Of a DNA stretch of 14,318 nucleotides, positions 1 through 7,743 are shown in pieces. The notes beneath the pieces are model-generated. The model saw only the letters and a list, made by a program, of their open reading frames with translations. It was not told where the DNA came from and searched no databases. The translations under genes and the position numbers were made by a program. Source of the DNA: Saprospiraceae bacterium (GTDB lineage Bacteria; Bacteroidota; Bacteroidia; Chitinophagales; Saprospiraceae); assembly GCA_016715465.1 (NCBI GenBank), contig JADKAA010000014.1:1-14318 (forward strand), written 5' to 3'. Position 1 is the stretch's first letter. The number at the start of each line of letters is the position of its first letter.

Positions 1-548
1 CCCTGTAGATTGCGTAAAACTGGCTTGTGTAGATAAAGTGCTTCACCGGAAACCTGATCTTTGCCTGAGTGGTATCAACCACGGTGCTAATCATAGTATC
101 AATGTCATTTATTCAGGTACGATGTCAGCTGCCGTGGAAGCAGCGATAGAGAGCATCCCTTCTGCGGGTTTTTCATTACTTGATTACAGTATAGAAGCTG
201 ACTTTACAGGTGCCAAAAAATTTGCAAAGCTGATTGTTGAGAAAATGCTGACAACCAAACTCGACAAGCATACCGTTTTCAATGTCAATGTGCCTTCCAT
301 ACATGTGGACCTGCTAAAAGGCATAAAGATCTGCCGGCAGGCATATGCCAAGTACGAAGAAGATTTTATTGAACGAAATGACCCTCATGGGCGGCATTAT
401 TACTGGCTGACCGGTGAATTTGTAAACTTTGATAAAGGAAAGACACTGATGTGTGGGCATTAGCAAACAATTACGTAAGTGTGGTGCACGTGCAATTTGA
501 TCTGACGAATTACGTTTTAAAGGCCAAACTGGAAAAAGCTGGAAATAA
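1..548 (+). CDS. surE: 5'/3'-nucleotidase SurE (partial, 5' end outside window; two frameshifts)
   Basis: C-terminal two thirds of SurE, the metal-dependent survival-protein phosphatase that dephosphorylates nucleoside monophosphates in the cytoplasm. The frame is open from base 2 (PVDCVKLA). It contains the family motifs SGINHGAN and VIYSGTMSAAVEA, which shape the metal and substrate site, and the VFNVNVPS strand. The frame breaks near 440: adding one G after GGAAAG restores GKDTDVWALANNYVSV, the usual SurE ending. A second break near 537 in an A5 run restores KLEKSWK followed by TAA at 546-548. That stop overlaps the ATG of the next gene (TAATG), which supports the reconstructed end. Both breaks look like sequencing errors. 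The identification is from motifs. The N-terminal metal-binding Asp-Asp motif lies upstream of the window and cannot be checked. Confidence 0.93.
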
Positions 549-842
549 TGATACCTACAAAAGACAACCTGAAACTTGGCCTGGTACTTGGTTTGACGGG
601 GCCTATTATTGGCCTGGTAGCCATTTATTTTTTAAAATTCTCCTCTTTTACTTTTATAGAATTCCTGGACAATTTTATACATGAAAACAGGCTGATTACG
701 TCAATTGGTTCACTCAGTCTGCTGGCAAATGCTGTTCTTTTTACGATCTATGAATACGCATCGGGATAATACGGCCAAAGGAATTTTTATTGTTACTCTT
801 ATTTATGGCATAGGCATTTTGGTGCTGAAAATTTTTAATTAA
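548..842 (+). CDS. small multi-pass membrane protein of unknown function (one frameshift)
   Basis: A protein of about 98 residues whose ATG overlaps the surE stop (TAATG), so the two are probably translationally coupled. It starts MIPTKDNLKLGLVLGL and shows three hydrophobic stretches: about residues 10-30, a middle stretch after the amphipathic segment FTFIEFLDNF, and a C-terminal one ending GIGILVLKIFN. The frame breaks at about 748-752. The first frame would end YEYASG at 769, but the overlapping frame continues HRDNTAKGIFIVTLIYG to a TAA at 840-842, giving a third hydrophobic helix. I do not recognise a named family. Its position between surE and lpxB, 19 bases before lpxB, suggests cotranscription and perhaps an envelope-related role, which is inference only. 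Confidence 0.7.
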
Positions 843-861
843 TCCTTATTAAGAGCTGTCG

Positions 862-1973
862 ATGAAATATTACATCATTGCAGGCGAAGCATCCGGGGAT
901 CTGCATGGCAGCAATCTTATTAAAGAACTGAAAAAGCATGACTCTGCTGCACAGATACGCTGCTGGGGTGGTGATAAAATGCAGGAACAAGGTGGGGAAC
1001 TGGTAAAACATTACCGTGACCTTGCCTTTATGGGTTTTGCAGAAGTACTGCTAAATCTCCGGACCATCTTCAGGAACCTAGCCTTTTGTAAAGAAGATAT
1101 CCAGCAATACCAACCAGATGCAATCATTTTAATTGACTATCCTGGTTTTAATCTGCGCATTGCCAAATGGGCAAAAAAGCAAAAGCATAGAGTTATCTTC
1201 TACATATCCCCGCAAGTGTGGGCATGGAAAGAGAACCGGGTAAAAATGATGAAAGAATGTATAGACAAAATGCTTGTTATACTGCCTTTTGAAAAAGATT
1301 ATTTCAAAAATAAGTGGAACTGGGAAGTAGAATATGTCGGTCATCCGTTAGTGGAAGTAATAGAAACCCGGTTATCGGAATCCGGAAATGAAAAATTTTC
1401 TGATAACCCAATTGTAGCATTACTTCCGGGCAGTCGCAAACAAGAGATTTTGAAAAAGCTACCGGTAATGCTTGAAGTGAGTAAATCTTTTCCCGCTTAC
1501 CAGTTTATAGTTGCCAAAGCTCCCGGAACAGATGAGGCTTTTTACAATCAACTGGTGAAGGATTATTCCAATGTTTCCTATGTGACAAATAAAACCTATG
1601 ACCTGTTGCTCCAGTCAAAAGCAGCCCTGGTTACATCAGGCACGGCTACCCTTGAAACAGCTTTATTTAATGTGCCGGAAGTGGTTTGTTATAAAGGTTC
1701 CTGGCTTTCTTACCAGATAGGCAAAAGATTGGTGAAAGTGAAATACATTTCATTGGTGAACCTGATTATGGACAAATTAGTGGTAAAGGAATTGATACAA
1801 GCTGATCTCACGGTAGAAAAACTCAAAACAGAATTAAGCGAACTGTTGAATAATGAAAACAGGATCAGGGAGGTAAAAAAGATTATTCCCTGCTTAAACA
1901 AATGCTGCACAAAGATGGAGATGCTTCCGCAAAGGCTGCTGCCTCCATTTTGCAATTTCTGTCAGGTAAGTAA
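862..1973 (+). CDS. lpxB: lipid-A-disaccharide synthase LpxB (one frameshift near the 3' end)
   Basis: LpxB is a peripheral inner-membrane GT-B glycosyltransferase (GT19). It joins UDP-2,3-diacylglucosamine to lipid X to make the lipid A disaccharide, so this is a Gram-negative envelope gene. Diagnostic blocks run in order: GEASGDLHG (8-16), MGFAEVL (57-63), DYPGFN (92-97), SPQVWAW (116-122), VGHPL (159-163), LLPGSRKQEI (187-196) and SGTATLE (259-265), the last two forming the nucleotide-sugar site. After residue ~338 the frame breaks in an A6 run (~1874-1879). The uninterrupted frame runs to 2124 as nonfamily sequence. One extra A restores DYSLLKQMLHKDGDASAKAA and ends FLSGK at TAA 1971-1973. 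The corrected length of ~371 residues is normal for LpxB. The gene is indispensable in most bacteria with lipid A, which argues the break is an error. It overlaps the convergent minus-strand gene by 12 bases. Confidence 0.95.
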
Positions 1974-2122
1974 TTTGACTGCCAGAATAATAAGGCATAG
2001 TATAAAAACAAAAATGCTGATCCGGTTAATACCATGCATATACCCGATCCATTTATCCTTTGGACGGTTCGGGTCTTTTTCTTCAGGAATAAGTATTCGG
2101 CCAGTTGGTTCCACACTCCCAT
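1962..2122 (-). CDS. short single-pass membrane protein, DUF6728-like (one frameshift)
   Basis: Reading the minus strand from ATG at 2122 gives MGVWNQLAEYLFLKKK. One base added at the following A-run (~2074) then gives DPNRPKDKWIGYMHGINR, a hydrophobic segment ISIFVFILCLIILAV and the end KLLT, with TGA at 1962-1964, about 53 residues. This matches my memory of a short Bacteroidota family (DUF6728): a charged N-terminus with a KKKDPNRP-like motif, MHGINRIS, then one membrane helix. The family number is recalled, not searched. Function unknown. Its last 12 bases are antisense to the end of lpxB, and it lies 67 bases downstream of the GT-C gene on the same strand, so it may share that transcript. 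The uncorrected frame (MGVWNQ... to 1883) is a frameshift artefact. Confidence 0.72.
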
Positions 2123-2189
2123 AAAAATATTTTTACTTAAACATTAAATCGATAATTTAGTTCAAATAGAACAAAGCATTTATTTAAGC

Positions 2190-3837
2190 TTATGGCTGAC
2201 TAGTGGGCTTAACAAAAACTTCAATCAACCCTTGTATCTTCCCTGCGGGGAGCCATGAATGAATCCACTTTTGATAATGATTAATCAAAGTGTCCCTTAC
2301 TCTGAAAGGATAAAATTGTTTAGTGTTGGTATGTATTCGAATAGAACTATATCATAATCATTATTTATAATTCTTTTTCAAACATCTCTGCCTGCTTATT
2401 AAACATGGCTACCCCTAAATGATTCCATAAAGGATAATGAGAACCTTTTTCCAGTTTATATGGAATTTCAACCGCTAATGGAGTAAGCTCTGTCATATTC
2501 AACACTCGCAATTCCTTCCCATTTTTAACAATATCCATTTTCATTAACCGGTTCATACCCTCAACCGTTGAGGGAGGCATAGAAATTTTTTCAAATGATT
2601 TTAATCCGCTATAAACCCATTTTGGTCAAGTCATATCAGCTGTATCTACAGGGCGAATCATATAAGTTTTCTGTTCACAAGGTTTCACCAGCTGAAGAAA
2701 CAGTTGCTGTTTCTTCCGGAATGAACTTGTGGGCCAACCGTTGAATATATTTCCAGAATACCCCGCTCCACCAAAGTAATACTCCTAATAGATAAAACAA
2801 TCGGAAATAAATTTTTCTTTGCAGCTGAAGGGCACAAGTGCAGTAAGCTGGTAAAAAATATAAGCAAGAGCAAAAGCATGAAAGAAAATATTATTATCCG
2901 GAGGCGTATAACTGGTCACCTGAAAAACAGCTGCCTGTCCGAGTATACCCACTGTCAGTAACAGGAATAACATTTCTTCTTTATTTTTCCATATTTCAGA
3001 AATAGAACGAAACCGGAAAAACAAGATCAATACTATTACAAAAAGATAAAATTTGATCCACTGCGTGTACTCCAAAAACTCAAAAGCAATTTCCATTAAT
3101 GATATACGGGCCGAGTGGGGTGCCTGCCCATGATTAAACCAGTAACCAAAATCATATTGTTTAAAAGAAAGAATGAATAATACCAGGATAACTACAAATC
3201 CGCTTATATAGATAGCCATAGGCTTCCAGTCACGGTTAGCCAGTAATTGGTAACCAAGTAACATTACAGCTAGTATAAAAGCCATCGCCCCGGCATCCTG
3301 TTTGGTTAAAAATGAACATACGGTAAAAAAAGCGGCGAGTAATAGCCAGCCAATTTTCCCCGAACTGCTATTATTACCGGTTAAAGCTTTTAACAGGAAG
3401 GCTAAACCGATAAACTCATACACAATAACGGTATGATTATACCAGGGCCAGAAATTAAAAAAGGAAAATGACACACAATAAAGCAGCACCGCTACCAGTC
3501 TAAACGTATCGGGCAGCTTTACGCATTTTAAAATAGAACGGAAAGCCAGCCCGGAAATAATATTAATAAATACCTGAGCCTTCACCAGTGTGATCAACTG
3601 TGTACCAAAAATCTTAAAGAAAATACCGGGAATTACCCAATACATACCTCCCAACGGTGTTCCAAAATCTCTGAAAGGCAACTGGCCTTCGCTAATCCGG
3701 TAAGCCCCTGCCCACGAAAGGAAAATATTAACCCGGTAGGGGAAACTTACAAACAAAGGGACACAGGCCAAACCTATAATGATCACCAGCTCTGCTATAG
3801 AAAGAATTCGGGGCTTAATCCCTTGGTTAATAGTCAT
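2190..3837 (-). CDS. GT-C-type multi-pass membrane glycosyltransferase, broken by several frameshifts and one stop
   Basis: Reconstructed as ~550 residues. The clean first ~340 residues (3837 to ~2820) hold about eight to nine hydrophobic helices. After the first helix (residues ~14-33) comes a loop with SEGQLPFRDFGTPLGG (E50, D57), the layout of the acidic first extracytoplasmic loop of GT-C enzymes using polyprenyl-phosphate sugars. Downstream, the frame shifts near 2820 (A-run), restoring LLGVLLWWSGVFWKYIQR. It shifts again near 2700, has an in-frame TGA at ~2631 (DMT*PKWVYSGLKSF), and shifts near 2362 and 2303. It finally reads DYDIVLFEYIPTLNNF, then WIHSWLPAGKIQGLIEVFVK, to TAA at 2190-2192. 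All lesions lie in the last 630 bases, so either a poorly sequenced stretch or a decayed 3' end is possible. The fold is inferred from topology and the loop motif, and the substrate is not determined. Divergent placement beside the arabinosyl-lipid operon suggests it uses that donor. Confidence 0.72.
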
Positions 3838-3944
3838 ATTATCATTAAGTTTTTATTTACGTAAAGCAAATAAAATATTGCCGAAACTACAACATTATTA
3901 AATCTGCATTTATGTTTGTATTTTGATGCCTAATCTTCTATAAA
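3838..3944. promoter_or_regulatory. divergent promoter region with a Bacteroidota-type -7 box
   Basis: A 107-base AT-rich gap separates the divergent GT-C gene and the arabinosyl-lipid operon, so it must hold a promoter for at least one of them. On the plus strand TATGTTTG at 3911-3918 matches the Bacteroidota -7 consensus TAnnTTTG. No TTG sits at the expected ~19-21 bases upstream; the nearest is at 3878-3880, about 30 away, so the -33 element is missing or degenerate. Transcription from this box would begin close to the ATG at 3926 and just before the GTG at 3945. No convincing box was found for the minus strand, where TTTATTTG is only a near match. Confidence 0.4.
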
Positions 3945-4825
3945 GTGTCATATATCAAGTTATTAAGACCAAAAGACTGGGCAAAAATAGTTTTCTTTTT
4001 TATACCTTGTTTTTGCCGGTGAAATCTCTGACATTGATAAGATAATTCAAATAGTTTGGGGCTTCATTGCTTTTTCCTGCATTGCCAGCAGTATTTACAT
4101 ATTAAACGATTACAAGGATATTGAAGACGACCGCAAACACCCCGTAAAACGAAACAGGCCACTTGCCAGTGGAGCAGTTTCACCAAAAACAGCTTTGTTG
4201 ATTGCCGCATTACTGATCATCGGGGGATTCACCCTCGCCTGGTTCATACGGGATAAATTCATCTTCGTGCTGGGTATCTATTTTTTAATTAATATAGGTT
4301 ATTCTTTCGGCCTCAAGGCCATTCCCATTCTTGATATCTTCTTACTGGCTGCCGGTTTTGTGCTGCGTGTCAAAGCCGGTTCTGTCATTGCCTATATCGC
4401 ATTATCTGAATGGATCGTAATCATGGTATTCCTGCTTGCCCTGTTTATGGCTATAGGTAAACGACGGGATGATGTGTTGCATAAAATGAACTCAGGGGTA
4501 GATATGCGAAAATCAATAAAAGGGTATAACCTGGAATTCCTGAATGTGTTGCTTTCATTGGTGTGTGCTGTGATAATAGTGGCGTATTTCATATACCATG
4601 TCTGATGAAGTAAAGTTACGTTTGGGAACTTACCGCCTTTATTACACTTGTATTTTTGTAATGGCAGGAATTATGCGATATTTGCAAATAATATTTGTTT
4701 CCGCCGACTCCGGATCGCCAACCAAGATCCTTTATAAAGACCTGTTCATTCAAATCTCTTTACTCCTCTGGATAGCCAGTTTTATTGTTATCATTTACAT
4801 TAAGGACATAACTATCTTCAAATGA
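3945..4825 (+). CDS. UbiA-family 5-phosphoribosyl-polyprenyl-phosphate synthase (DPPR synthase-like), three frameshifts
   Basis: Membrane prenyltransferase-fold enzyme. The family relative in Mycobacterium (Rv3806c) transfers 5-phosphoribose from PRPP to decaprenyl phosphate, the first step to decaprenylphosphoryl-arabinose. The N-terminus SYIKLLRPKDWAK matches the typical RPKQW start. The first Asp-rich motif is NDYKDIEDDRKHP (bases 4105-4143), followed by NRPLASGAVS. The second block is YSFGLKAIPILDIF followed by GFVLRVKAG (~4300-4380). Breaks at ~3987 (A5), ~4012 (T5) and ~4594 need one base each; the last joins AYFIY to MSDEVKLRLGTYRLYYTC. The corrected length of ~293 residues with about eight helices fits. 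The start is uncertain: GTG 3945 is in frame, while ATG 3926 would need another base. The stop overlaps the dprE1 start (ATGA), indicating translational coupling. Its partners argue against a ubiquinone or heme role. Confidence 0.88.
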
Positions 4826-6159
4826 AAAAAAAGAACATCGCTAATTGGGGTAACTACCCGGTTATCGAAAGTGAAGAAAGGACGTTCTCCTATACAGAAG
4901 ATATCCAGCAATACATTACCAGCAAAAAAAGTTTTATTGCCCGCGGCAATGGCCGTTGCTATGGAGATGCTTCTTTAGCCGACGATACTTTATCTACACT
5001 TAAATACGACAAAGTACTTTCCTTTGATACGGAAAAAGGCTTCTTTGAATGCCAATCCGGTTTAACCCTTGACAAGATACTTGACATCATTGTACCCACA
5101 GGCTGGTTCCTGCCTGTCACTCCCGGTACAAAATTTATTACTATCGGTGGCGCAGTGGCCAGTGATGTACACGGTAAGAACCATCATATAGACGGATGCT
5201 TTTCCGCCCATATCATTGAAATGGATATTGCCTGCGATGAAGGTAAAATAATCACCTGCTCACCAACGGAAAATACAGAACTATTTTGGGCCACCTGCGG
5301 GGGCATGGGTTTAACCGGTGTTATTCTCCGGGTGAAATTTGATTTAAAGAAAATTGAAACTTCCTACATCAAACAAAAACAGGTTAAAGCCAAAAACCTG
5401 GAAGAGATCATCGCCTTATTTGAAGAGTGTAAACATTATACCTATTCAGTTGCCTGGATCGATTGCCTAAAAAAAGGTAAGGGATTTGGCAGAAGTATTT
5501 TGATACTCGGCGAACATGCCACTATAAACGATCTGCCGGCCAATAAAAAGAATGACCCGCTGAAACTTCCAAAAAAGAAACAGATCACATTCCCGTTCAA
5601 CCTGCCTTCCTTCGTACTGAACAAAATGACGGTCAGTATTTTCAATTTTCTTTTTTACGGAAAGAATTTTAAAAGAGAGATCAACAATGTAGTTTCTTAT
5701 GAGCCTTTCTTTTACCCGCTGGATGCTATTTTGCATTGGAACCGTGGCTATGGCAAAAAAGGATTTGTTCAATACCAGTTTGTATTACCATTGGAAAGCA
5801 AACAGGGGTTGGTAGAAATCCTGAAAAAAATAAGTGATAAAGGACTTGGTTCCTTCCTGGCTGTATTGAAAGTATTCGGCAACCAGGATGACCTGATCTC
5901 TTTTCCCATGAAAGGATTTACACTGGCATTGGATATACCCGTCAGGAAGGGTCTCTTTGAATTCCTCGATGAGCTGGACCAGTTAGTGCTGAGCTATGGC
6001 GGAAGACTCTATATGTCAAAAGATGCCCGGATGAAACCCGAAGTGCTAAAAGCCGGCTATAAAAGGCTTCCCGAATTCTTATCAATTATTAAAAAATATA
6101 ACCCCAACGGAAAATTCAGTTCTATACAAGCTGAACGACTGCAACTGGTTAAAAAATAG
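4822..6159 (+). CDS. dprE1: DprE1-like FAD-dependent decaprenylphosphoryl-ribose 2'-oxidase
   Basis: 445 residues, unbroken. The mycobacterial enzyme oxidises the 2'-hydroxyl of polyprenylphosphoryl-ribose to the keto intermediate, the first half of the epimerisation to arabinose. The N-terminal FAD domain (VAO/PCMH type) shows RGNGRCYGDA (41-50), TPGTKFITIGGAVASD (100-115) and HGKNHH (117-122). The latter matches the flavin-binding GGAxxxDxHGKNHH block recalled from M. tuberculosis DprE1. The C-terminal substrate domain has FPMKGFTLALDIPV and GGRLYMSKDAR with Tyr397 and Lys400, the equivalents of Tyr415 and catalytic Lys418, then SSIQAERLQL at the end. Alanine 369 stands where M. tuberculosis has Cys387. 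The spacing to the lysine is 31 residues in both. The start ATG overlaps the upstream stop by four bases, and dprE2 follows after 7 bases. The lipid substrate is inferred from the family and operon. Confidence 0.92.
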   Translation: MKKKNIANWGNYPVIESEERTFSYTEDIQQYITSKKSFIARGNGRCYGDASLADDTLSTLKYDKVLSFDTEKGFFECQSGLTLDKILDIIVPTGWFLPVTPGTKFITIGGAVASDVHGKNHHIDGCFSAHIIEMDIACDEGKIITCSPTENTELFWATCGGMGLTGVILRVKFDLKKIETSYIKQKQVKAKNLEEIIALFEECKHYTYSVAWIDCLKKGKGFGRSILILGEHATINDLPANKKNDPLKLPKKKQITFPFNLPSFVLNKMTVSIFNFLFYGKNFKREINNVVSYEPFFYPLDAILHWNRGYGKKGFVQYQFVLPLESKQGLVEILKKISDKGLGSFLAVLKVFGNQDDLISFPMKGFTLALDIPVRKGLFEFLDELDQLVLSYGGRLYMSKDARMKPEVLKAGYKRLPEFLSIIKKYNPNGKFSSIQAERLQLVKK

Positions 6160-6166
6160 AATATAT

Positions 6167-6901
6167 ATGAACAACTCCGTACTTATCCTTGGCGCTGCCT
6201 CTGATATAGGAATTGCCATTGCAGAAAAATATGCTTCCAAAGGATACCACCTGCTTTTAGCAGCCCGCAACATAACAAGATTGACCGCTTTGCAATCCGA
6301 CCTGCAGATCCGCTACAAGATCAGCTGCAGCCTGCTGGAATTTGATGCCGCAGCATTCTCTATGCATGAAAAATTCTGGCAATCCATCAGCAATAAACCC
6401 GGCATTGTAATCAGTGTTATCGGCTACATGAAAGAAAATGACCAGGTGGTGGCCAGTCAAAACGAAACACTGGCTACCATCCATTCAAACTTCACCGGTC
6501 TTGTATCACTATTGAATATCATCGCCGCCGACTTTGCTGCCCGAAAGGAAGGCACTATAGCCGGCATCAGTTCGGTAGCCGGTATGCGGGGCCGTCAAAG
6601 CAATTATATTTACGGAAGTGCCAAAGCCGGGTTCACAGCTTATCTCTCCGGCCTTCGAAATAAAATGTACCAGTATAACGTACATGTGATGACGGTACTG
6701 CCCGGCTTTGTATATACCAAAATGACAGAAGAACTTAATTTGCCCAAACTGCTGACGGCACAACCGAAAGATGTGGCCAATGCTGTTTTCAACGGCATTC
6801 AAAAAAGAAAGAATATCATTTTTGTGAAATGGTTCTGGCGCTGGATCATGCTCATCATTACTTCTATACCTGAATCCATTTTCAAAAAGAAAAAGTTGTG
6901 A
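6167..6901 (+). CDS. dprE2: DprE2-like short-chain dehydrogenase, keto-intermediate reductase
   Basis: 244 residues, unbroken. The mycobacterial partner of DprE1 reduces the 2'-keto lipid with NAD(P)H to polyprenylphosphoryl-arabinose. Rossmann motif LGAASDIG (8-15), Asn108, catalytic Ser136 (GISSVAG), Tyr149 and Lys153 (YGSAK), then LPGFVYTKMT. The C-terminus is the telling part: KWFWRWIMLIITSIPESIF ending in a lysine tail parallels the membrane-associating IPRSIFRK end of M. tuberculosis DprE2, which generic short-chain dehydrogenases lack. It starts 7 bases after dprE1, and its TGA overlaps the GTG of the phosphatase gene (GTGA). There is no clear Shine-Dalgarno sequence, usual for this phylum. 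Confidence 0.9.
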   Translation: MNNSVLILGAASDIGIAIAEKYASKGYHLLLAARNITRLTALQSDLQIRYKISCSLLEFDAAAFSMHEKFWQSISNKPGIVISVIGYMKENDQVVASQNETLATIHSNFTGLVSLLNIIAADFAARKEGTIAGISSVAGMRGRQSNYIYGSAKAGFTAYLSGLRNKMYQYNVHVMTVLPGFVYTKMTEELNLPKLLTAQPKDVANAVFNGIQKRKNIIFVKWFWRWIMLIITSIPESIFKKKKL

Positions 6902-7497
6902 AGAAAAGTATCGCCTTTTTTGACCTGGATGGAACAATCACCACAAAAGACACCTTGCTGGAATTTATCCTCACCAGGAGGCAACTTTCTTTTTTATTGG
7001 GGCTTCCTCCTCAACAGCCCCTTCCTGGTTGCTTACAAACTCAGGATCATCAGCAACCAGGCCGCCAAAGAAAAAATGTTACGGTATTATTTTAAAGAGA
7101 TGCCGGTTGAGCAATTCAATGAACACTGCGACCGCTTTGCCAGGAACGTACTACCCCGGCTGATACGGTCGGCTGCACAGGCAGAGATAGATAAACTCAA
7201 ACAAAACGGTTTTACTATCGTTATCGTTTCTGCATCGCCTGAAAACTGGATAAAAGACTGGGCCCGGAACCACTCCCTGCAGGTGATTGCTACCCGGCTT
7301 ACCCTTGCCAACGGGAAAATAACTGGAATGATCGCCGGAAAAAACTGCCACGGAGAAGAAAAAGCGAGACGGATAAAAGAAGATTCATGCTGGCTGACTA
7401 TGCCGAAATCTATGCATACGGCGACAGCAAAGCCGATCTTCCTATGCTGGGACTGGCTCAAAAAAAACTGACAAGCCTTTCACTAAATAAAGCTTAA
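6898..7497 (+). CDS. HAD-IB (SerB-like) phosphatase, candidate 5'-phospho-lipid phosphatase (two frameshifts)
   Basis: About 200 residues. Motif I is FFDLDGTIT with Asp9 as nucleophile and Asp11 as acid/base. Motif II is IVIVSASPENW, the motif III region is HGEEKARRIKE, and motif IV is YGDSKADLPML. The small alpha-helical cap resembles SerB-type HAD-IB hydrolases. The frame breaks near 7000 in a G4 run (one extra G; corrected LLGFLLNSPFLVAYKLRI) and near 7380 (one base missing; corrected FMLADYAEIYAYGDSK). The stop is TAA 7495-7497 as read, or 7488-7490 if the A8 run is one short. GTG 6898 is chosen because it precedes motif I and overlaps the dprE2 stop. The arabinosyl-lipid pathway needs removal of the 5-phosphate between the UbiA and DprE1 steps. 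Mycobacterium assigns this to Rv3807c, an unrelated PAP2-type protein, so this gene is the best local candidate. That role is inferred. Confidence 0.85.
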
Positions 7498-7509
7498 TGC
7501 TTTATTTTT
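7485..7509 (+). terminator. intrinsic terminator of the dprE operon
   Basis: A perfect 9-base-pair inverted repeat AAATAAAGC / GCTTTATTT with a 5-base loop (TTAAT), directly followed by further T residues. It overlaps or abuts the end of the phosphatase gene. The stem is AT-rich, so efficiency may be modest, but its position at the operon end supports the call. Confidence 0.7.
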
Positions 7510-7743
7510 ACCGGATTATAATTTAGAAACTATTTTATATAAAACCACAGGAGTCTCAAATTTTATCTCTAAATTTATAGTCGGTATCCTCAGAAAAACC
7601 CCAATATTTTACAGTGAACAGGAATGTTTCATTCCAAAAAGTAATTAAACATTCAGCTTATTTATAGTACTGCTTATCAATTAAAGCATGATGCCAGTTA
7701 CCCGGATCTTGAATATTAGTATTGATAATTATAAACTGTTATT
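7510..7743. other. non-coding leader of the secreted-protein gene
   Basis: 234 AT-rich bases between the operon terminator and the signal-peptide ATG. I see no open frame of note and no RNA gene. TAGTATTG at 7717-7724 differs by one base from the Bacteroidota -7 consensus, but there is no TTG at the proper distance upstream, so I do not call a promoter. Confidence 0.5.

Noticed and set aside
1974..2124. Extension of lpxB to base 2124 in the uncorrected frame
   Set aside because: The extra sequence does not resemble LpxB, and correcting one A-run gives a normal C-terminus and stop at 1973.
3987..4605. Programmed ribosomal frameshifting as an explanation for the breaks
   Set aside because: Breaks need both insertions and deletions, occur in unrelated genes and often several per gene, which fits sequencing error and not a regulated signal.
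3945..4825. Assignment of the UbiA protein to ubiquinone, menaquinone or heme pathways
   Set aside because: The N-terminal RPKDWAK segment and coupling to dprE1/dprE2 fit the phosphoribosyl-polyprenyl-phosphate branch better.
6509..6937. 142-codon minus-strand open frame opposite dprE2
   Set aside because: dprE2 is intact with all catalytic residues and a family-specific C-terminus. The antisense frame has no recognisable feature.
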